From 79-D21 sp964521575 (GTDB lineage Bacteria; Synergistota; Synergistia; Synergistales; 79-D21), in contig CAZFSR010000003.1 in the NCBI GenBank assembly GCA_964521575.1, positions 62,001 to 126,000 on the forward strand: a stretch of DNA of 64,000 bases, read 5' to 3'. Shown here piece by piece: positions 33,671 through 42,947 of the stretch. The notes under the pieces are model-generated. The model was not told the origin of the DNA. It ran no database searches and saw nothing but the letters and a program-made list of their open reading frames with translations. Position 1 is the first letter of the stretch, and each line of letters begins with the position of its first letter. The position numbers and the translations under genes are program-made.

Positions 33671-34375
33671 CTAGCCTCCGAGGTAGGCCTCCTTGACCTT
33701 GGGGTCCTCGATCAAAGCTTCGCCGGTTCCTTCAAGGACGATTTCGCCCACTTCCAGCACATAGGCGTAATTCGCCACTTTCAGTGCCGCGAATGCATTT
33801 TGCTCCACCAGGAGAACGGTTTTGCCCTCCGCGTTGATGGTGCGGATGATTTCGAAAACTTCCTTGACAAGGAGAGGGGCAAGCCCCAGCGAGGGCTCGT
33901 CGAGCATCAGCAGTTTCGGGCGGCTCATGAGTGCCCTGCCGAGGGCAAGCATCTGCTGTTCGCCTCCCGAGAGGGTGCCGCCTTTCTGCCAGGTTCTTTC
34001 CTTCAGCCTGGGGAATAGCTCGAAAACCCAGTCCAGGTCTTTCGCTATCCCTTCCTTGTCATTCCTGATGTAAGCCCCCAGCATCAGGTTCTCCATAACG
34101 GTCAGGTGCGGCAGGATCCTCCGCCCTTCGGGACACATCGCGATTCCCATCTCAACCAGGCTTTCAGGGGTCTTTCCAAGAATGTTCTGTCCCTCGAAAA
34201 GGATTTTTCCCTTCTTGTTTTTCACAAGCCCGGAGATCGAGCGCAGGGTACTGCTCTTTCCCGCTCCATTTGCCCCGATCAGTGTCACGATCTGCCCGTC
34301 GGAGACTTCGAGCGACAGGCCCTTGAGCGCATGGATCCCCCCGTAGAAGACGTGAAGGTCTTCGATCTTAAGCAT
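33671..34375 (-). CDS. livF: Branched-chain amino acid ABC transporter ATPase LivF
   Basis: The 234-residue cytoplasmic ATPase has Walker A IGANGAGKSST, signature LSGGEQQMLALGRAL, Walker B LLMLDEPSLGLAP and the H-loop region replaced by LLVEQN, as usual for LivF. With LivG it powers uptake through LivHM. The ATG at 34375 overlaps the livG stop by eight bases and has GAGGAGG upstream. It is the last gene of livJ-H-M-G-F. Confidence 0.95.
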   Translation of the reverse strand: MLKIEDLHVFYGGIHALKGLSLEVSDGQIVTLIGANGAGKSSTLRSISGLVKNKKGKILFEGQNILGKTPESLVEMGIAMCPEGRRILPHLTVMENLMLGAYIRNDKEGIAKDLDWVFELFPRLKERTWQKGGTLSGGEQQMLALGRALMSRPKLLMLDEPSLGLAPLLVKEVFEIIRTINAEGKTVLLVEQNAFAALKVANYAYVLEVGEIVLEGTGEALIEDPKVKEAYLGG

Positions 34376-35156
34376 TCTGCGTCGCCTCCTCTCCGAGGTA
34401 GGCTTCGATGACCTTGGGGTTTGACCGAATCTGCTCGGGGTTGCCCTCGGCGATGAGAACTCCGTAGTCGAGAACCCAGATATGTTCGCAAACACCCATG
34501 ACTACTTTCATGTCGTGCTCGATCAGGAGGATCGTGAGATCGAAGTCGGACCGGATGTTCTTGATGAACGACATCAACTCCTGGGATTCCTGCGGATTCA
34601 TGCCGGCCGCGGGCTCGTCAAGCAGGAGGAATTTCGGTTTCGTCGCCAATGCTCGTGCGATCTCCAATCTTCTTTGCGCACCGTAGGGCAGGGAACTCGA
34701 GGTTTCGTTCGCCAGTTTGTCCAATCCCACGGCCTCGAGCAGGCGCATGGCCGAGTCGCGAAGTTCCCGCTCCTCCCTCGTGCAGGAAGGGATCATCAGG
34801 GGAGACATCCACCAGTGGCTTTTCTGCCTGACGAATCCCCCGATCATCACATTCTGAAGAACCGTCTCGTTGTAGAACAGTCGGATGTTCTGGAAGGTCC
34901 TCGCAATGCCGGCTTCGCAGACCTTGTAGGGAGGAAGGCCCGTGATCGGTTTCCCTTCGAGGAAAACCTCGCCCTGCGTCGGCTTGTAGAATCCGGTAAT
35001 GATGTTGAAACAGGTGGTTTTTCCCGCTCCGTTCGGGCCGATGAGCCCGACGATGCTGCCTTTGGGAACAGCAATGTTGAAGTTGTTTACCGCGGTCAAT
35101 CCGCCGAACCGGATCATGACGTTTTTCGTTTCCAGGACAGGGGCATTACCGTTCAT
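34368..35156 (-). CDS. livG: Branched-chain amino acid ABC transporter ATPase LivG
   Basis: The 262-residue ATPase has Walker A IGPNGAGKTTCFN, the LivG-type ARTFQNIRLF after the Q-loop, signature SSLPYGAQRRLEIARAL, Walker B LLLDEPAAGMNP and IEHDMKVVMGVCEHI. The ATG overlaps the livM stop (ATGA). Confidence 0.95.
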   Translation of the reverse strand: MNGNAPVLETKNVMIRFGGLTAVNNFNIAVPKGSIVGLIGPNGAGKTTCFNIITGFYKPTQGEVFLEGKPITGLPPYKVCEAGIARTFQNIRLFYNETVLQNVMIGGFVRQKSHWWMSPLMIPSCTREERELRDSAMRLLEAVGLDKLANETSSSLPYGAQRRLEIARALATKPKFLLLDEPAAGMNPQESQELMSFIKNIRSDFDLTILLIEHDMKVVMGVCEHIWVLDYGVLIAEGNPEQIRSNPKVIEAYLGEEATQNA

Positions 35157-36205
35157 CGGGCTTCACCTCCCCTGGAAAACCGGTTCGAAAGCGCATCCCA
35201 GCTCAACTCCCTCATTCCCATGATCCCTTCCCGCCTGAACAGGATGATGAGGATCAGCAGGAGCGAGAAAATGACCATTCTCATTCCGGGTATGCCCTCA
35301 AGATGGAAAGACCCGATATCGATCGGGTTTTCGACGAATCGTAGCCACTCCAGGAGGATCGTGATCACAGCGCTTCCTAGGATGCTGCCGGTCAGTGAGC
35401 CGAGTCCACCTGCGACAACGATCATCAAAACATTGAAGGTGAGGAGGAAACTGAACATCTTTGGGTCGATCGTGGTGATCAGGCTGGCCATGAGCGCTCC
35501 GCCTATCCCGGCGAAAAAGGCGCCGATCGAGAAAGACACGACCCTATACTTGAAGGTGTTGATTCCCATGGCCCTGGCGGCCACCTCGTCGTCCCGGATG
35601 GCTTTCAGCACGTTTCCGAAGTTGCTGTTGACGAGGCGGACCATGAAAAACAGCGTCAACAGGCACCAGCCGTAATTCCACCAGATGTTCGCGTAGTCCG
35701 GGATTCCCTTCAGCCCCAGCGCCCCGTTCGTGATCGGCGTGAGGTTCGTGAAGACCACCCGGATGATCTCCGCAAAACCCAGCGTGGCAATTCCGAGGTA
35801 ATCCCCGCCAAGCCTCAGGACCGGAATGGCGATTAAAAGCCCCAGAAGAGACGCTGCAAGCCCGCCGGCAAGAACCGCCACGAAAAACGGAGCCTGCATC
35901 ACGGAGAACGGCCAAATCAAGGGCTGAAGAATGTAGATCATTTCCTTCTGGATCGGAGGCAGGATCAGGAGAGACGAAACGTACGCCCCGATCGCCATGA
36001 ACCCGGCGTGACCGAGGGAAAACATGCCGGTAAACCCGTAGATCAGGTTCAGGCTGAGGGCGAGGATGGAGTTGATGGCAATAAGGTTAAGCACCTGGAT
36101 CTTGTAGTTGTCCAGATGGCCGTTGGCCCACCACAGAAAAACCAGGAGGATACCGACTGCCACCAGCGAAGGCAGGAGATAGGCGGGTTTCGTGTTCTTC
36201 TTCAT
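35153..36205 (-). CDS. livM: Branched-chain amino acid ABC transporter permease LivM
   Basis: The 350-residue inner-membrane permease has about ten helices and the LivM motifs NLIYGFTGMFSLGHAGFMAIGAY-type region, LRLGGDYLGIATLGFAEI and an EAA-like cytoplasmic loop with DDEVAARAMGIN. It forms the channel with LivH. The ATG overlaps the livH stop (ATGA). Confidence 0.95.
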   Translation of the reverse strand: MKKNTKPAYLLPSLVAVGILLVFLWWANGHLDNYKIQVLNLIAINSILALSLNLIYGFTGMFSLGHAGFMAIGAYVSSLLILPPIQKEMIYILQPLIWPFSVMQAPFFVAVLAGGLAASLLGLLIAIPVLRLGGDYLGIATLGFAEIIRVVFTNLTPITNGALGLKGIPDYANIWWNYGWCLLTLFFMVRLVNSNFGNVLKAIRDDEVAARAMGINTFKYRVVSFSIGAFFAGIGGALMASLITTIDPKMFSFLLTFNVLMIVVAGGLGSLTGSILGSAVITILLEWLRFVENPIDIGSFHLEGIPGMRMVIFSLLLILIILFRREGIMGMRELSWDALSNRFSRGGEAR

Positions 36206-37095
36206 ACCTTCTCCTCCAGTTTTTCACCCATGAGGCCGGTTGGCTTCATGAGGAGGATCACGATGAGCAGGACAAAGGCAAAGGCGTCCCTGTAACCGGA
36301 AAGAGCCGGGAAAAAGGCAACGGCCATGATTTCGATAAGCCCCAGGAGCATTCCCCCGATCATGGCTCCCTGTATGGAGCCGATCCCGCCCAGGACGGCC
36401 GCGATAAAAGCCTTGAAACCAGGGAAAACGCCCATGAAGGGATGGATCTGCGGGTACCTAAGGGCCCACATGATCCCCGATGCAGCCGCAAGGGCCGAAC
36501 CCAGGCCGAAAGTCAGGGCGATGATCTTGTCGACGGAAACCCCCATCAGCCTGGTCGTTTCGATGTCCTTGGAAATGGAGCGCATGGCCAGGCCGGGCTT
36601 TGTCTTGTAGACGATCCAGAGCAGCCCCATGACAAGGGCAAAAGCGATAGCCGGGACGATGAGCGCAAGAGGAAGAATCCGGATATTCCCGATCGAGATG
36701 ACTTCAACCAGCCAGTCAGGGCGATAGACCGGCTTCGGCAAACCGGTGAAGATCACAAGCCCCAGGTTCTCGATGAAGAAGGAAACCCCTATGGCGCTGA
36801 TCAGGGCGGAGATCCGAGGGGCATCCCTCAACGGGCGATAGGCGATCCGGTCGATGACGATCCCGCAGACAGCGGAAAGAGCAACCGCCAGCACGACAGC
36901 CACGCCCCACGGCAGCTTGGTCAGCGTCACGCCGAAAAAGACGAAATAAGCCCCCAGCATGAAGATGTCTCCGTGAGCGAAGTTGATCAGCCTGAGGATT
37001 CCGTAGACCATCGTGTAGCCGATCGCGATTAGCCCGTAAAGGCTTCCGAGGGTCAGGGCATTGAAGAGGTGCTGTATAAACATTTCGAAACTCAT
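36202..37095 (-). CDS. livH: Branched-chain amino acid ABC transporter permease LivH
   Basis: The 297-residue permease carries LGSLYGLIAIGYTMVYGILR, INFAHGDIFMLGAY, and the ends ALRYPQIHPFMGVFPGFKAF with AVLGGIGSIQGAMIGG, all typical of LivH. The ATG has AAGGGGGC six bases upstream. It is separated from livJ by a hairpin that may lower its expression relative to the binding protein. Confidence 0.95.
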   Translation of the reverse strand: MSFEMFIQHLFNALTLGSLYGLIAIGYTMVYGILRLINFAHGDIFMLGAYFVFFGVTLTKLPWGVAVVLAVALSAVCGIVIDRIAYRPLRDAPRISALISAIGVSFFIENLGLVIFTGLPKPVYRPDWLVEVISIGNIRILPLALIVPAIAFALVMGLLWIVYKTKPGLAMRSISKDIETTRLMGVSVDKIIALTFGLGSALAAASGIMWALRYPQIHPFMGVFPGFKAFIAAVLGGIGSIQGAMIGGMLLGLIEIMAVAFFPALSGYRDAFAFVLLIVILLMKPTGLMGEKLEEKV

Positions 37096-37121
37096 GAAGT
37101 GCCCCCTTGCTCATCAAGAAA

Positions 37122-37143
37122 GGGAGGAGGTTGCCCTCCTCCC
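37122..37143 (-). terminator. Hairpin between livJ and livH
   Basis: A 9-bp perfect stem (GGGAGGAGG with CCTCCTCCC) and GCAA loop followed on the minus strand by TTTCTT. Partial termination here would give more binding protein than permease. Confidence 0.7.
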
Positions 37144-37174
37144 CGTTCAAGAGTCTCCCTGGTCGGGCGTCTTT

Positions 37175-38308
37175 CTACAGCTTAGGCTGGATGACGTCGA
37201 CGAACTTCCGCTCGCCGTTCTGGATCATCATGATCCCGACCGGCTTCTCTGCATCGTGCGTCGCGTTCATCGTCGTGCTGCCGGTGACGCCGGGGAAGTT
37301 CTTCGTCGCTTCAAGCTGGTCCCGGATGAGCTTGGGCTCGGCCTTGCCCGCGCGCTTGATCGCATCGAGGATCAGCATGTAGGAATCGTAACCGAGAGCC
37401 GCATTGACGTTCGGATCCTTGCCGGGGAACGCTTTCTTCCAGTTTTCGGTGAACTTCTTGGCGATCGGGCTCATGCCCTTCATGGTCGGGTCGTAGGGGA
37501 AAGTGGTGTAAGCAAAACCTTCGACAGCCTTCCCGCCGATCTTGACGATTTCGGGGTTGTCCATGGCGTCGCCGCCCATGATCCTGAATTTGCCGCCCAA
37601 CTCGCCGACCTGCTTCATGATGATGGCCCCTTCGGCAAAGTAGGAGGGGATGAAGAGGACATCAGGCTTCTTGCTGATGATCTCGGTCAGCTGGGCCGTG
37701 AAATCCTGGTCGCCGGAGTTGTAGTTCAGTTTCGCAACGATTTTGCCGCCCATCTTCGTGAAGGACTTCTCGAAGAAGTTGGCCAGCCCGACGCTGTAAT
37801 CCTGGGAAACGTCGATGAGTATGGCGGCATTCTTCGCCTTCATCTTCTGGAAGGCATAGGTGGCGGCGCCGGCGCCCTGGAAGGGGTCGATGAAGCAGGT
37901 CCGGAAGATGTACTTCTTGCCCTGGGTCACGAGCGGGTTCGTGCAGGAGGTCCCGAGCTGAGGGATGCCCGCCTTCTCCGATATTTCGCCGCCAGCCATG
38001 GCGAGGGAGGAACCGTAGGTTCCGATGATCGCAACGACCTTCTCCTTCTCGATCAGGCGCTTGACCGCATTTGCCGCCTCGACCTTGTCGGACTTGTTGT
38101 CGACCACGATCAGCTCAACGGTTTTCCCCAGGACCTTTGGGGCTTCCTTATGGGCCATCTTTACTCCGTCCAGCTCAAGCTGTCCACCGAAGCCCATCTG
38201 GCCCGTCAACGGAAGGAACACGCCGATTTTCACCGTATCCGCCGCAAACGCGCTCGCAGCTAGAACCAGTACCAGTGCGATTGCCAACCCCACTTTCCCG
38301 AACTTCAT
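37175..38308 (-). CDS. livJ: Branched-chain amino acid ABC transporter substrate-binding protein
   Basis: The 377-residue protein begins with a signal peptide (MKFGKVGLAIALVLVLAASA, cleavage near AFA-ADT) without a lipobox cysteine, so it should be free in a periplasm. Family 5 (LivJ/LivK) binding-protein motifs follow, including VKIGVFLPLTGQ and LDGVKMAHKEA. ELIVVDNKSD and VVAIIGTYGSSLAMAG follow those. The ligand could be a branched-chain amino acid, another amino acid or a small amide. The ATG at 38308 has GGAGGAGGGG seven bases upstream. Confidence 0.93.
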   Translation of the reverse strand: MKFGKVGLAIALVLVLAASAFAADTVKIGVFLPLTGQMGFGGQLELDGVKMAHKEAPKVLGKTVELIVVDNKSDKVEAANAVKRLIEKEKVVAIIGTYGSSLAMAGGEISEKAGIPQLGTSCTNPLVTQGKKYIFRTCFIDPFQGAGAATYAFQKMKAKNAAILIDVSQDYSVGLANFFEKSFTKMGGKIVAKLNYNSGDQDFTAQLTEIISKKPDVLFIPSYFAEGAIIMKQVGELGGKFRIMGGDAMDNPEIVKIGGKAVEGFAYTTFPYDPTMKGMSPIAKKFTENWKKAFPGKDPNVNAALGYDSYMLILDAIKRAGKAEPKLIRDQLEATKNFPGVTGSTTMNATHDAEKPVGIMMIQNGERKFVDVIQPKL

Positions 38309-38413
38309 CCGAGTACCCCTCCTCCACAAAGGTTTAATCTATGAGCCGTAAGCTTAAGAAGAATTCTACACGATGAGCGGCGTGATTCATAGTGGGAATT
38401 ACTGATTCTCAGG

Positions 38414-39601
38414 CTATGCCCGGGCTTTCCCCATTTCACGTGCGATCTTTGCGAAAACCTCCGCGGCCCTCTCCAAGTCAGCCGGTTCATGCGCAGCGGA
38501 AACCATGACGCGGATCCTTGCGGATCCCTTGGGTACGGTCGGGAATGCAATGGCTTGTGCAAAAATCCCCTCCTCGAAAAGACGCGCGCTGAATTCTTTT
38601 GCCACGGCGGCCTCTCCAAGCATGACAGGGGTAATCGGCGTTTCGCTATGGCCGATATCGAACCCGTAATTCTTCATCAACTCCTTGAAGAGCCTGCCGT
38701 TCGACCAAAGTTTGCGGACCAGTTCATCGCTTTCCCTCAGGATCTCGACCGAAGCCAGGTTCGCGGCGACATCCGGGATGGTCAGGGCACTGCTGAAAAG
38801 ATTCGGCCTCGCTTTTTGCCTAAGGTAGTCAATCAGTTCGGCCGTCCCCGAGATGAACCCTCCTACGACTCCAAACGCTTTCGACAATGTCCCGACTTCC
38901 ACGTCGACACGCCCATGCAGGCCGAAATGGTCGACGATCCCTCGCCCGCCACGGCCCAGGACTCCCTCCCCGTGGGCGTCATCGACCATGATCATGGCTC
39001 CGTACGATTCGGCTGCCTCAACGAGGTCGGGAAGGGGCGCCACGTCTCCGTCCATCGAGAAAACCCCGTCAGTGACGACCAACTTCCTGCAAGGGTCGTT
39101 CTTCCTGCTCTCCAGGACTTCCCTTAATCCTGAAGGGCTATTGTGGGCATAGCGAAGGATCGTCGCGCCGCTCAGCCGGCAGGCGTCAATGATCGAAGCA
39201 TGGTTCAGTTCGTCGCTGAAAACGAGGTCTCCCTTTCCGACCAAAGGGGGAACCGCCGAAAGGTTTGCACAGAAACCCGACTGAACGACCATGGAAGCTT
39301 CCGTCCCCTTGAATTCCGCCAGTTTCCTTTCCAGTTCAACGTGCGGGCTCAACGTTCCCGCTATGGTGCGGACCGCTCCCGGGCCGACGCCGAATACATC
39401 GATCATTGCCCGCGCACGGTCGCATATCCTCGAATCGCTGCACAGGCCGAGATAATTGTTTGAACACAGGTTCAGTCTCCGGCGCCCTTCGATCGTGACC
39501 CAAGGTCCCTGGGCGCTCTCAATCGTCCGAATCGTCGTATACAGACCTTCAGCTTTGAGCCTGGCCAATTCTTCCGTGATGAATCTCTTTTCGACGGACA
39601 T
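38414..39601 (-). CDS. kbl: Glycine C-acetyltransferase (2-amino-3-ketobutyrate CoA ligase)
   Basis: The 395-residue PLP enzyme of the alpha-oxoamine synthase family has NLCSNNYLGLCSD, DELNHASIIDACRLSGA, VVTDGVFSMDGDVAPLPDL, VDDAHGEGVLG and the PLP lysine in GTLSKAFGVVGGF. KBL cleaves 2-amino-3-ketobutyrate with CoA to glycine and acetyl-CoA. The usual partner threonine dehydrogenase is not adjacent. The ATG has AAGGAGG nine bases upstream. KBL is preferred over BioF because of length and flanking amino-acid genes, but the two are close relatives. Confidence 0.88.
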   Translation of the reverse strand: MSVEKRFITEELARLKAEGLYTTIRTIESAQGPWVTIEGRRRLNLCSNNYLGLCSDSRICDRARAMIDVFGVGPGAVRTIAGTLSPHVELERKLAEFKGTEASMVVQSGFCANLSAVPPLVGKGDLVFSDELNHASIIDACRLSGATILRYAHNSPSGLREVLESRKNDPCRKLVVTDGVFSMDGDVAPLPDLVEAAESYGAMIMVDDAHGEGVLGRGGRGIVDHFGLHGRVDVEVGTLSKAFGVVGGFISGTAELIDYLRQKARPNLFSSALTIPDVAANLASVEILRESDELVRKLWSNGRLFKELMKNYGFDIGHSETPITPVMLGEAAVAKEFSARLFEEGIFAQAIAFPTVPKGSARIRVMVSAAHEPADLERAAEVFAKIAREMGKARA

Positions 39602-39637
39602 GAGTTCCTGCCTCCTTCGAAATGGGCTTCCAGTGGG

Positions 39638-39643
39638 ATTATA
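39638..39643 (-). promoter_or_regulatory. -10 element upstream of kbl
   Basis: TATAAT on the minus strand, 37 bases before the kbl start, just after nrdG. The -35 is weak. Confidence 0.35.
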
Positions 39644-39648
39644 CCGCT

Positions 39649-40338
39649 CTACCCCCGCACCCTGATTCCTTCAAAAGCCTCTTCGACTTCACGCCTCGAC
39701 GGGGGCGGAGCGCTTCGAAGTGCGGGATCGAGCGCGTGGGCTGGTTGGAAAAGCTGGACAATCCATCTCGGGTCGTCTTCCAGCTGAAGCCGGATCCTGC
39801 GCAGATCCTCGATCGTGAGCAGGTCCGGGACAAAGGTCGTTCTGAGTTCAAGCGCGGGTCCAAGAGGACTCAGGAGTGCCAGAGATGTGCGGACTCTCCC
39901 TGTGTCGACGGAGGTTCCGGCCAGCTTGTCGTATTTCTCCCAAGGGGCCTTGATGTCCATAGCGACTGATTCAACCAAGCCCCCGGCAAGGAGCCCCTCG
40001 AGGACATCCGGACGGGATCCGTTCGTATCCAGCTTAACGGGAATTTTCGCCACGTCGCGAAACCAGGCGAGGAGTTCCGCCAGCCGGGGATAGAGGGTCG
40101 GTTCGCCCCCGCTCACGACGACTCCGTCAAGGAACTGCCTGCGCCTGAGGATATCCGAAAGGACAGGCCCGGGCTCTAGGCCTTCGGCCATGCCCGTCGC
40201 AAGGGGGGCGTTGTGGCAGAAAGGACAGCGGAAGTTGCAGCCCGTCAAGAAAACAACGGCGGCAACCCTCCCCTCCCAGTCGAGAAAGGAAGTGGGAAGG
40301 TAGCCGCCGATCAGGGGAAAGTCAGGAATCGGAACCAA
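39649..40338 (-). CDS. nrdG: Anaerobic ribonucleotide reductase activating protein (radical SAM)
   Basis: The 229-residue radical SAM enzyme installs the glycyl radical on NrdD. The cluster motif CNFRCPFC has Cys34, Cys38 and Cys41, followed by GVVVSGGEPTLYP. The opening PLIGGYLPTSFLDWEGRV is typical of the shorter NrdG/PflA-like group. The TTG start overlaps the nrdD end by 17 bases; no strong ribosome binding site is seen, consistent with coupled translation. Its partner nrdD is directly upstream. Confidence 0.9.
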   Translation of the reverse strand: MVPIPDFPLIGGYLPTSFLDWEGRVAAVVFLTGCNFRCPFCHNAPLATGMAEGLEPGPVLSDILRRRQFLDGVVVSGGEPTLYPRLAELLAWFRDVAKIPVKLDTNGSRPDVLEGLLAGGLVESVAMDIKAPWEKYDKLAGTSVDTGRVRTSLALLSPLGPALELRTTFVPDLLTIEDLRRIRLQLEDDPRWIVQLFQPAHALDPALRSAPPPSRREVEEAFEGIRVRG

Positions 40339-42451
40339 CGGGGATGGCCACCCTGGTCCTGTCCCGCAGTTCGGCTCTCTTCCCTGCGTTCCAGGAGGAG
40401 GTCCTTGTGAAGTAACCGGTGATCCGCGTGATCCCGTCGACGTTCAGGCTTTCGCATGAGGGACATTGCTCCCGCAGTCCCCTGACGACCTTCCCGCAAT
40501 CGTTGCACACCGTGAATTCCGGGCTGAATGCAACTTGCGCACTTTCCGAATGAAGGAAGATCTTCCTGACGAAAGACGCCAGCGCCCCCGGATCGGGCCG
40601 GTGCTCACCGAGCCAGACGTGAGTGATGGCCCCTGCCTTGATCATCGGGTGGAAACGCCCTTCCTCGAGGACCTTTTCGACCGGGTCCATAGAGATGTCA
40701 TAAGCGAAATGGCTGCTGTTCGTGTAGTAGATTTCGCCCGTTTCTCGGTTCCCGCGGATAAAACGGCTTGCCTGGTCAGGAAAGTAACGAAGATCGAGCT
40801 TGGCCATCCGGTAAGCCGTGCTCTCGGCGGGCGTCTGTTCCAAAACAATCTTCAGCCCATAGCGGTTCGACAGCTCCTCGCACTTCAACTCCATGAACTT
40901 GATCACGGCGAGGGAGAAATCCATCGCCTTTCGATCTTCATGAAGCTCGAACCCCGTCATCGCCTGGGCCAGCTCGTTGAGCCCAAGAATACCGATAAGG
41001 TGGCTCGCCTTGTGCATCCGGATATAGGTCTCCCCGTCGTGGTCCACGCAAAGGGTGTTGAGAGGCCCCTTCTTCCCCAGGGAGAGGATGTCCTCCAGGA
41101 AACGGCGCTTTTCGAGATGGGCACGCCCTGCCAACTCCATCTCATGGTCGAGAAGGTCGAACATCAGGTCGGGATCCGACCCGCTCCGGTAGGCAAGCCG
41201 GGGGAGGTTGATCGTCACGTTCTGGAGGGCGCAGTAACGCATTTTCCAGGGCATGTGGGCCTCCTCGAGATCTTCGGGCGTCAACTCGAAGCTGAGGCGG
41301 CAACACTCGGAAAGCTTGGCCACGCCCCCCCGGTCGAACACGAAATACGTGTTGCCCTTTTCAGAAGCGACCAGGCAAGCCAGCTGAAGCATTTCCTCCC
41401 ATCCGGGCTCCTTGAAGAAGTCGTCGGTGATATGCAGGAGCGGTTTCGGGAAAAAGAAGGGCTGCCCCCGGCTGTCCCCTTCCAGGTAAACCTCCATGAG
41501 CGCCTTCAGGAAACGTTTCGATTCTGGGGCGTAATCGGCGTAGGTCTTTCCGGTCGGGACACCTCCCGGGCCGATTGCAGGAACATCCCGAAAGTGCTTC
41601 GGGATTTCGAAGTACAGGTTCACATCCGTGAAGGCGACCTGCCCTCCGCGCCCTCCCGCAAGCTGGTTGAACTCGAAAACCAGCATTTGGGCAAGCTGCT
41701 TGAGGCGCTCGTCGGATTCTCCCGCAATGTAAGGGGCAAAAAAGACGTTCACGGCATCCCACCCGATCGCCCCGGCAAAGTTGTTCTGGAGGACCGACGT
41801 CATCTTGAGCACGTGGGCAAGGAGAACGTCAGCATGTTTGGCCGGGGCGGAAATGCTCGTGATGCAGGGAAAGTTGAGCCCGTATTTTTCGACGTAAGCC
41901 ATGCTTTGCCCGGAACAATAGGGCCTGTTGACCATTCCCAGGTCATGCAGATGAATGTCGCCGGAAAGGTGCGCCTCGGCGATATCCTGGGAAAAGACCT
42001 TGGTCAGGGCATACTCTTTCAACACCATCTCTGCAATCGAGAGATTGATCGACTCGGGGTTGTGTGTGGTGTTGCTGTTCTCGTGGTTCGGGGACAGCAT
42101 CATCGATTCGAGGTCAAAGAGCGGAATCCCGATACGGCTATGGTCCTTCAGCTTCGCGTCGAGCCCTCTCTGGAAAAGCTTGACGTTGACCATTTCGCGA
42201 ATGAGGGTCGTCGTAACTTGCTCCCTGTTGCAGCGGATGAGGTCCTCTTCTACCTCGGCCGCGATTTCGCCGGCCATTTGCGGTTCAACGCCCGCCTCCA
42301 CGATCAGGGCTTTTTGGATACGCTCCGCTTTCCAGGGTGAACGTTCCTCCTGGGCCAGAGCATCGACCATCAACAGCAGGTCGGTCGATTCAGCCCGATT
42401 CCCGAAAAGCTGCATTTGCCGCCCGGCCTGCAATTCAGCGCTATCGGCCAT
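40322..42451 (-). CDS. nrdD: Anaerobic (class III) ribonucleoside triphosphate reductase
   Basis: The 709-residue glycyl-radical enzyme reduces ribonucleotides under strictly anaerobic conditions. An ATP-cone-like N-domain (about residues 10-90) precedes the barrel with NSNTTHNPESIN and GDIHLHDLGMVNRPYCSGQS. A zinc site (CNDCGK and CPSCES) comes near the end. The glycyl radical site is Gly679 in RITGYFTRTS, followed by the conserved NAGKRAEL. The ATG at 42451 overlaps nrdR by 11 bases; an ATG at 42460 is the alternative. It is in the order nrdR-nrdD-nrdG. Confidence 0.97.
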   Translation of the reverse strand: MADSAELQAGRQMQLFGNRAESTDLLLMVDALAQEERSPWKAERIQKALIVEAGVEPQMAGEIAAEVEEDLIRCNREQVTTTLIREMVNVKLFQRGLDAKLKDHSRIGIPLFDLESMMLSPNHENSNTTHNPESINLSIAEMVLKEYALTKVFSQDIAEAHLSGDIHLHDLGMVNRPYCSGQSMAYVEKYGLNFPCITSISAPAKHADVLLAHVLKMTSVLQNNFAGAIGWDAVNVFFAPYIAGESDERLKQLAQMLVFEFNQLAGGRGGQVAFTDVNLYFEIPKHFRDVPAIGPGGVPTGKTYADYAPESKRFLKALMEVYLEGDSRGQPFFFPKPLLHITDDFFKEPGWEEMLQLACLVASEKGNTYFVFDRGGVAKLSECCRLSFELTPEDLEEAHMPWKMRYCALQNVTINLPRLAYRSGSDPDLMFDLLDHEMELAGRAHLEKRRFLEDILSLGKKGPLNTLCVDHDGETYIRMHKASHLIGILGLNELAQAMTGFELHEDRKAMDFSLAVIKFMELKCEELSNRYGLKIVLEQTPAESTAYRMAKLDLRYFPDQASRFIRGNRETGEIYYTNSSHFAYDISMDPVEKVLEEGRFHPMIKAGAITHVWLGEHRPDPGALASFVRKIFLHSESAQVAFSPEFTVCNDCGKVVRGLREQCPSCESLNVDGITRITGYFTRTSSWNAGKRAELRDRTRVAIPVGSDS

Positions 42452-42917
42452 TCTTTTCATCCCTTTCCTCGAGGAGTTTTGAAATTTCCCGCGTGAAGCT
42501 TGAAAGATCGGTGAATTCCCTATAAACGGATGCAAACCGGACATACGCAACCTGGTGGAGTGATCTCAGCTTCTCCATCGCCAACTCTCCCACACGCACG
42601 CTCGAAACTTCCCCTTGTCCCGCGTTCCGAAGGGAATCTTCGATCTCCGCAACGGCCTCCTCGATCTTCTCCAGCGGGACGGGCAGTTTCTCGCACGACT
42701 TGGCCATCCCCTTCAGGAGCTTTTCCCTGTCAAAGGCTTCCCTTCTCCCGTCCTTCTTGACCACCCAAAGCAACGTCCTCGGCTCAAGCCTCTCGTAAGT
42801 GGTAAAACGCGAACTGCACGATACGCACTCTCGACGGCGTCGAACGATCCGATCCTCGTCGGCCGTACGTGTTTCGATTACACGCGTGTCTCCGGCTCCA
42901 CAAATAGGGCATCTCAT
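42441..42917 (-). CDS. nrdR: Transcriptional repressor NrdR
   Basis: The 158-residue repressor has a zinc ribbon (Cys3, Cys6, Cys31, Cys34; starts MRCPICGAGDTRVIETR) and an ATP-cone from about residue 49 (LLWVVKKDGRREAFDREKLL). It senses dATP/ATP and represses ribonucleotide reductase genes. The ATG follows GGGGGGTG by five bases, and this binding site overlaps the NrdR-box-like sequence. Target candidates in the window are nrdJ and its own nrdRDG operon. Confidence 0.96.
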   Translation of the reverse strand: MRCPICGAGDTRVIETRTADEDRIVRRRRECVSCSSRFTTYERLEPRTLLWVVKKDGRREAFDREKLLKGMAKSCEKLPVPLEKIEEAVAEIEDSLRNAGQGEVSSVRVGELAMEKLRSLHQVAYVRFASVYREFTDLSSFTREISKLLEERDEKNGR

Positions 42918-42927
42918 TAACGCACCC

Positions 42928-42943
42928 CCCACATATGGTGCAT
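42928..42943. promoter_or_regulatory. NrdR-box-like site at the nrdR-nrdD start
   Basis: On the minus strand ATGCACCATATGTGGG. The ATATGTGGGGGG part is identical to the site upstream of nrdJ. It lies between the -10 and the start codon, covering the predicted transcription start and part of the ribosome binding site. Confidence 0.5.
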
Positions 42944-42947
42944 TCTT

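Noticed and set aside
37061..38263. A 400-codon plus-strand frame antisense to livJ
   Set aside because: It is a shadow of livJ, with Asp/Leu/Gly-rich low-information sequence and no ribosome binding site.
40466..42340. A 624-codon open frame on the plus strand antisense to nrdD
   Set aside because: It lies entirely opposite a complete, motif-bearing nrdD gene, has no family resemblance, and is an expected by-product of GC-rich codon use.
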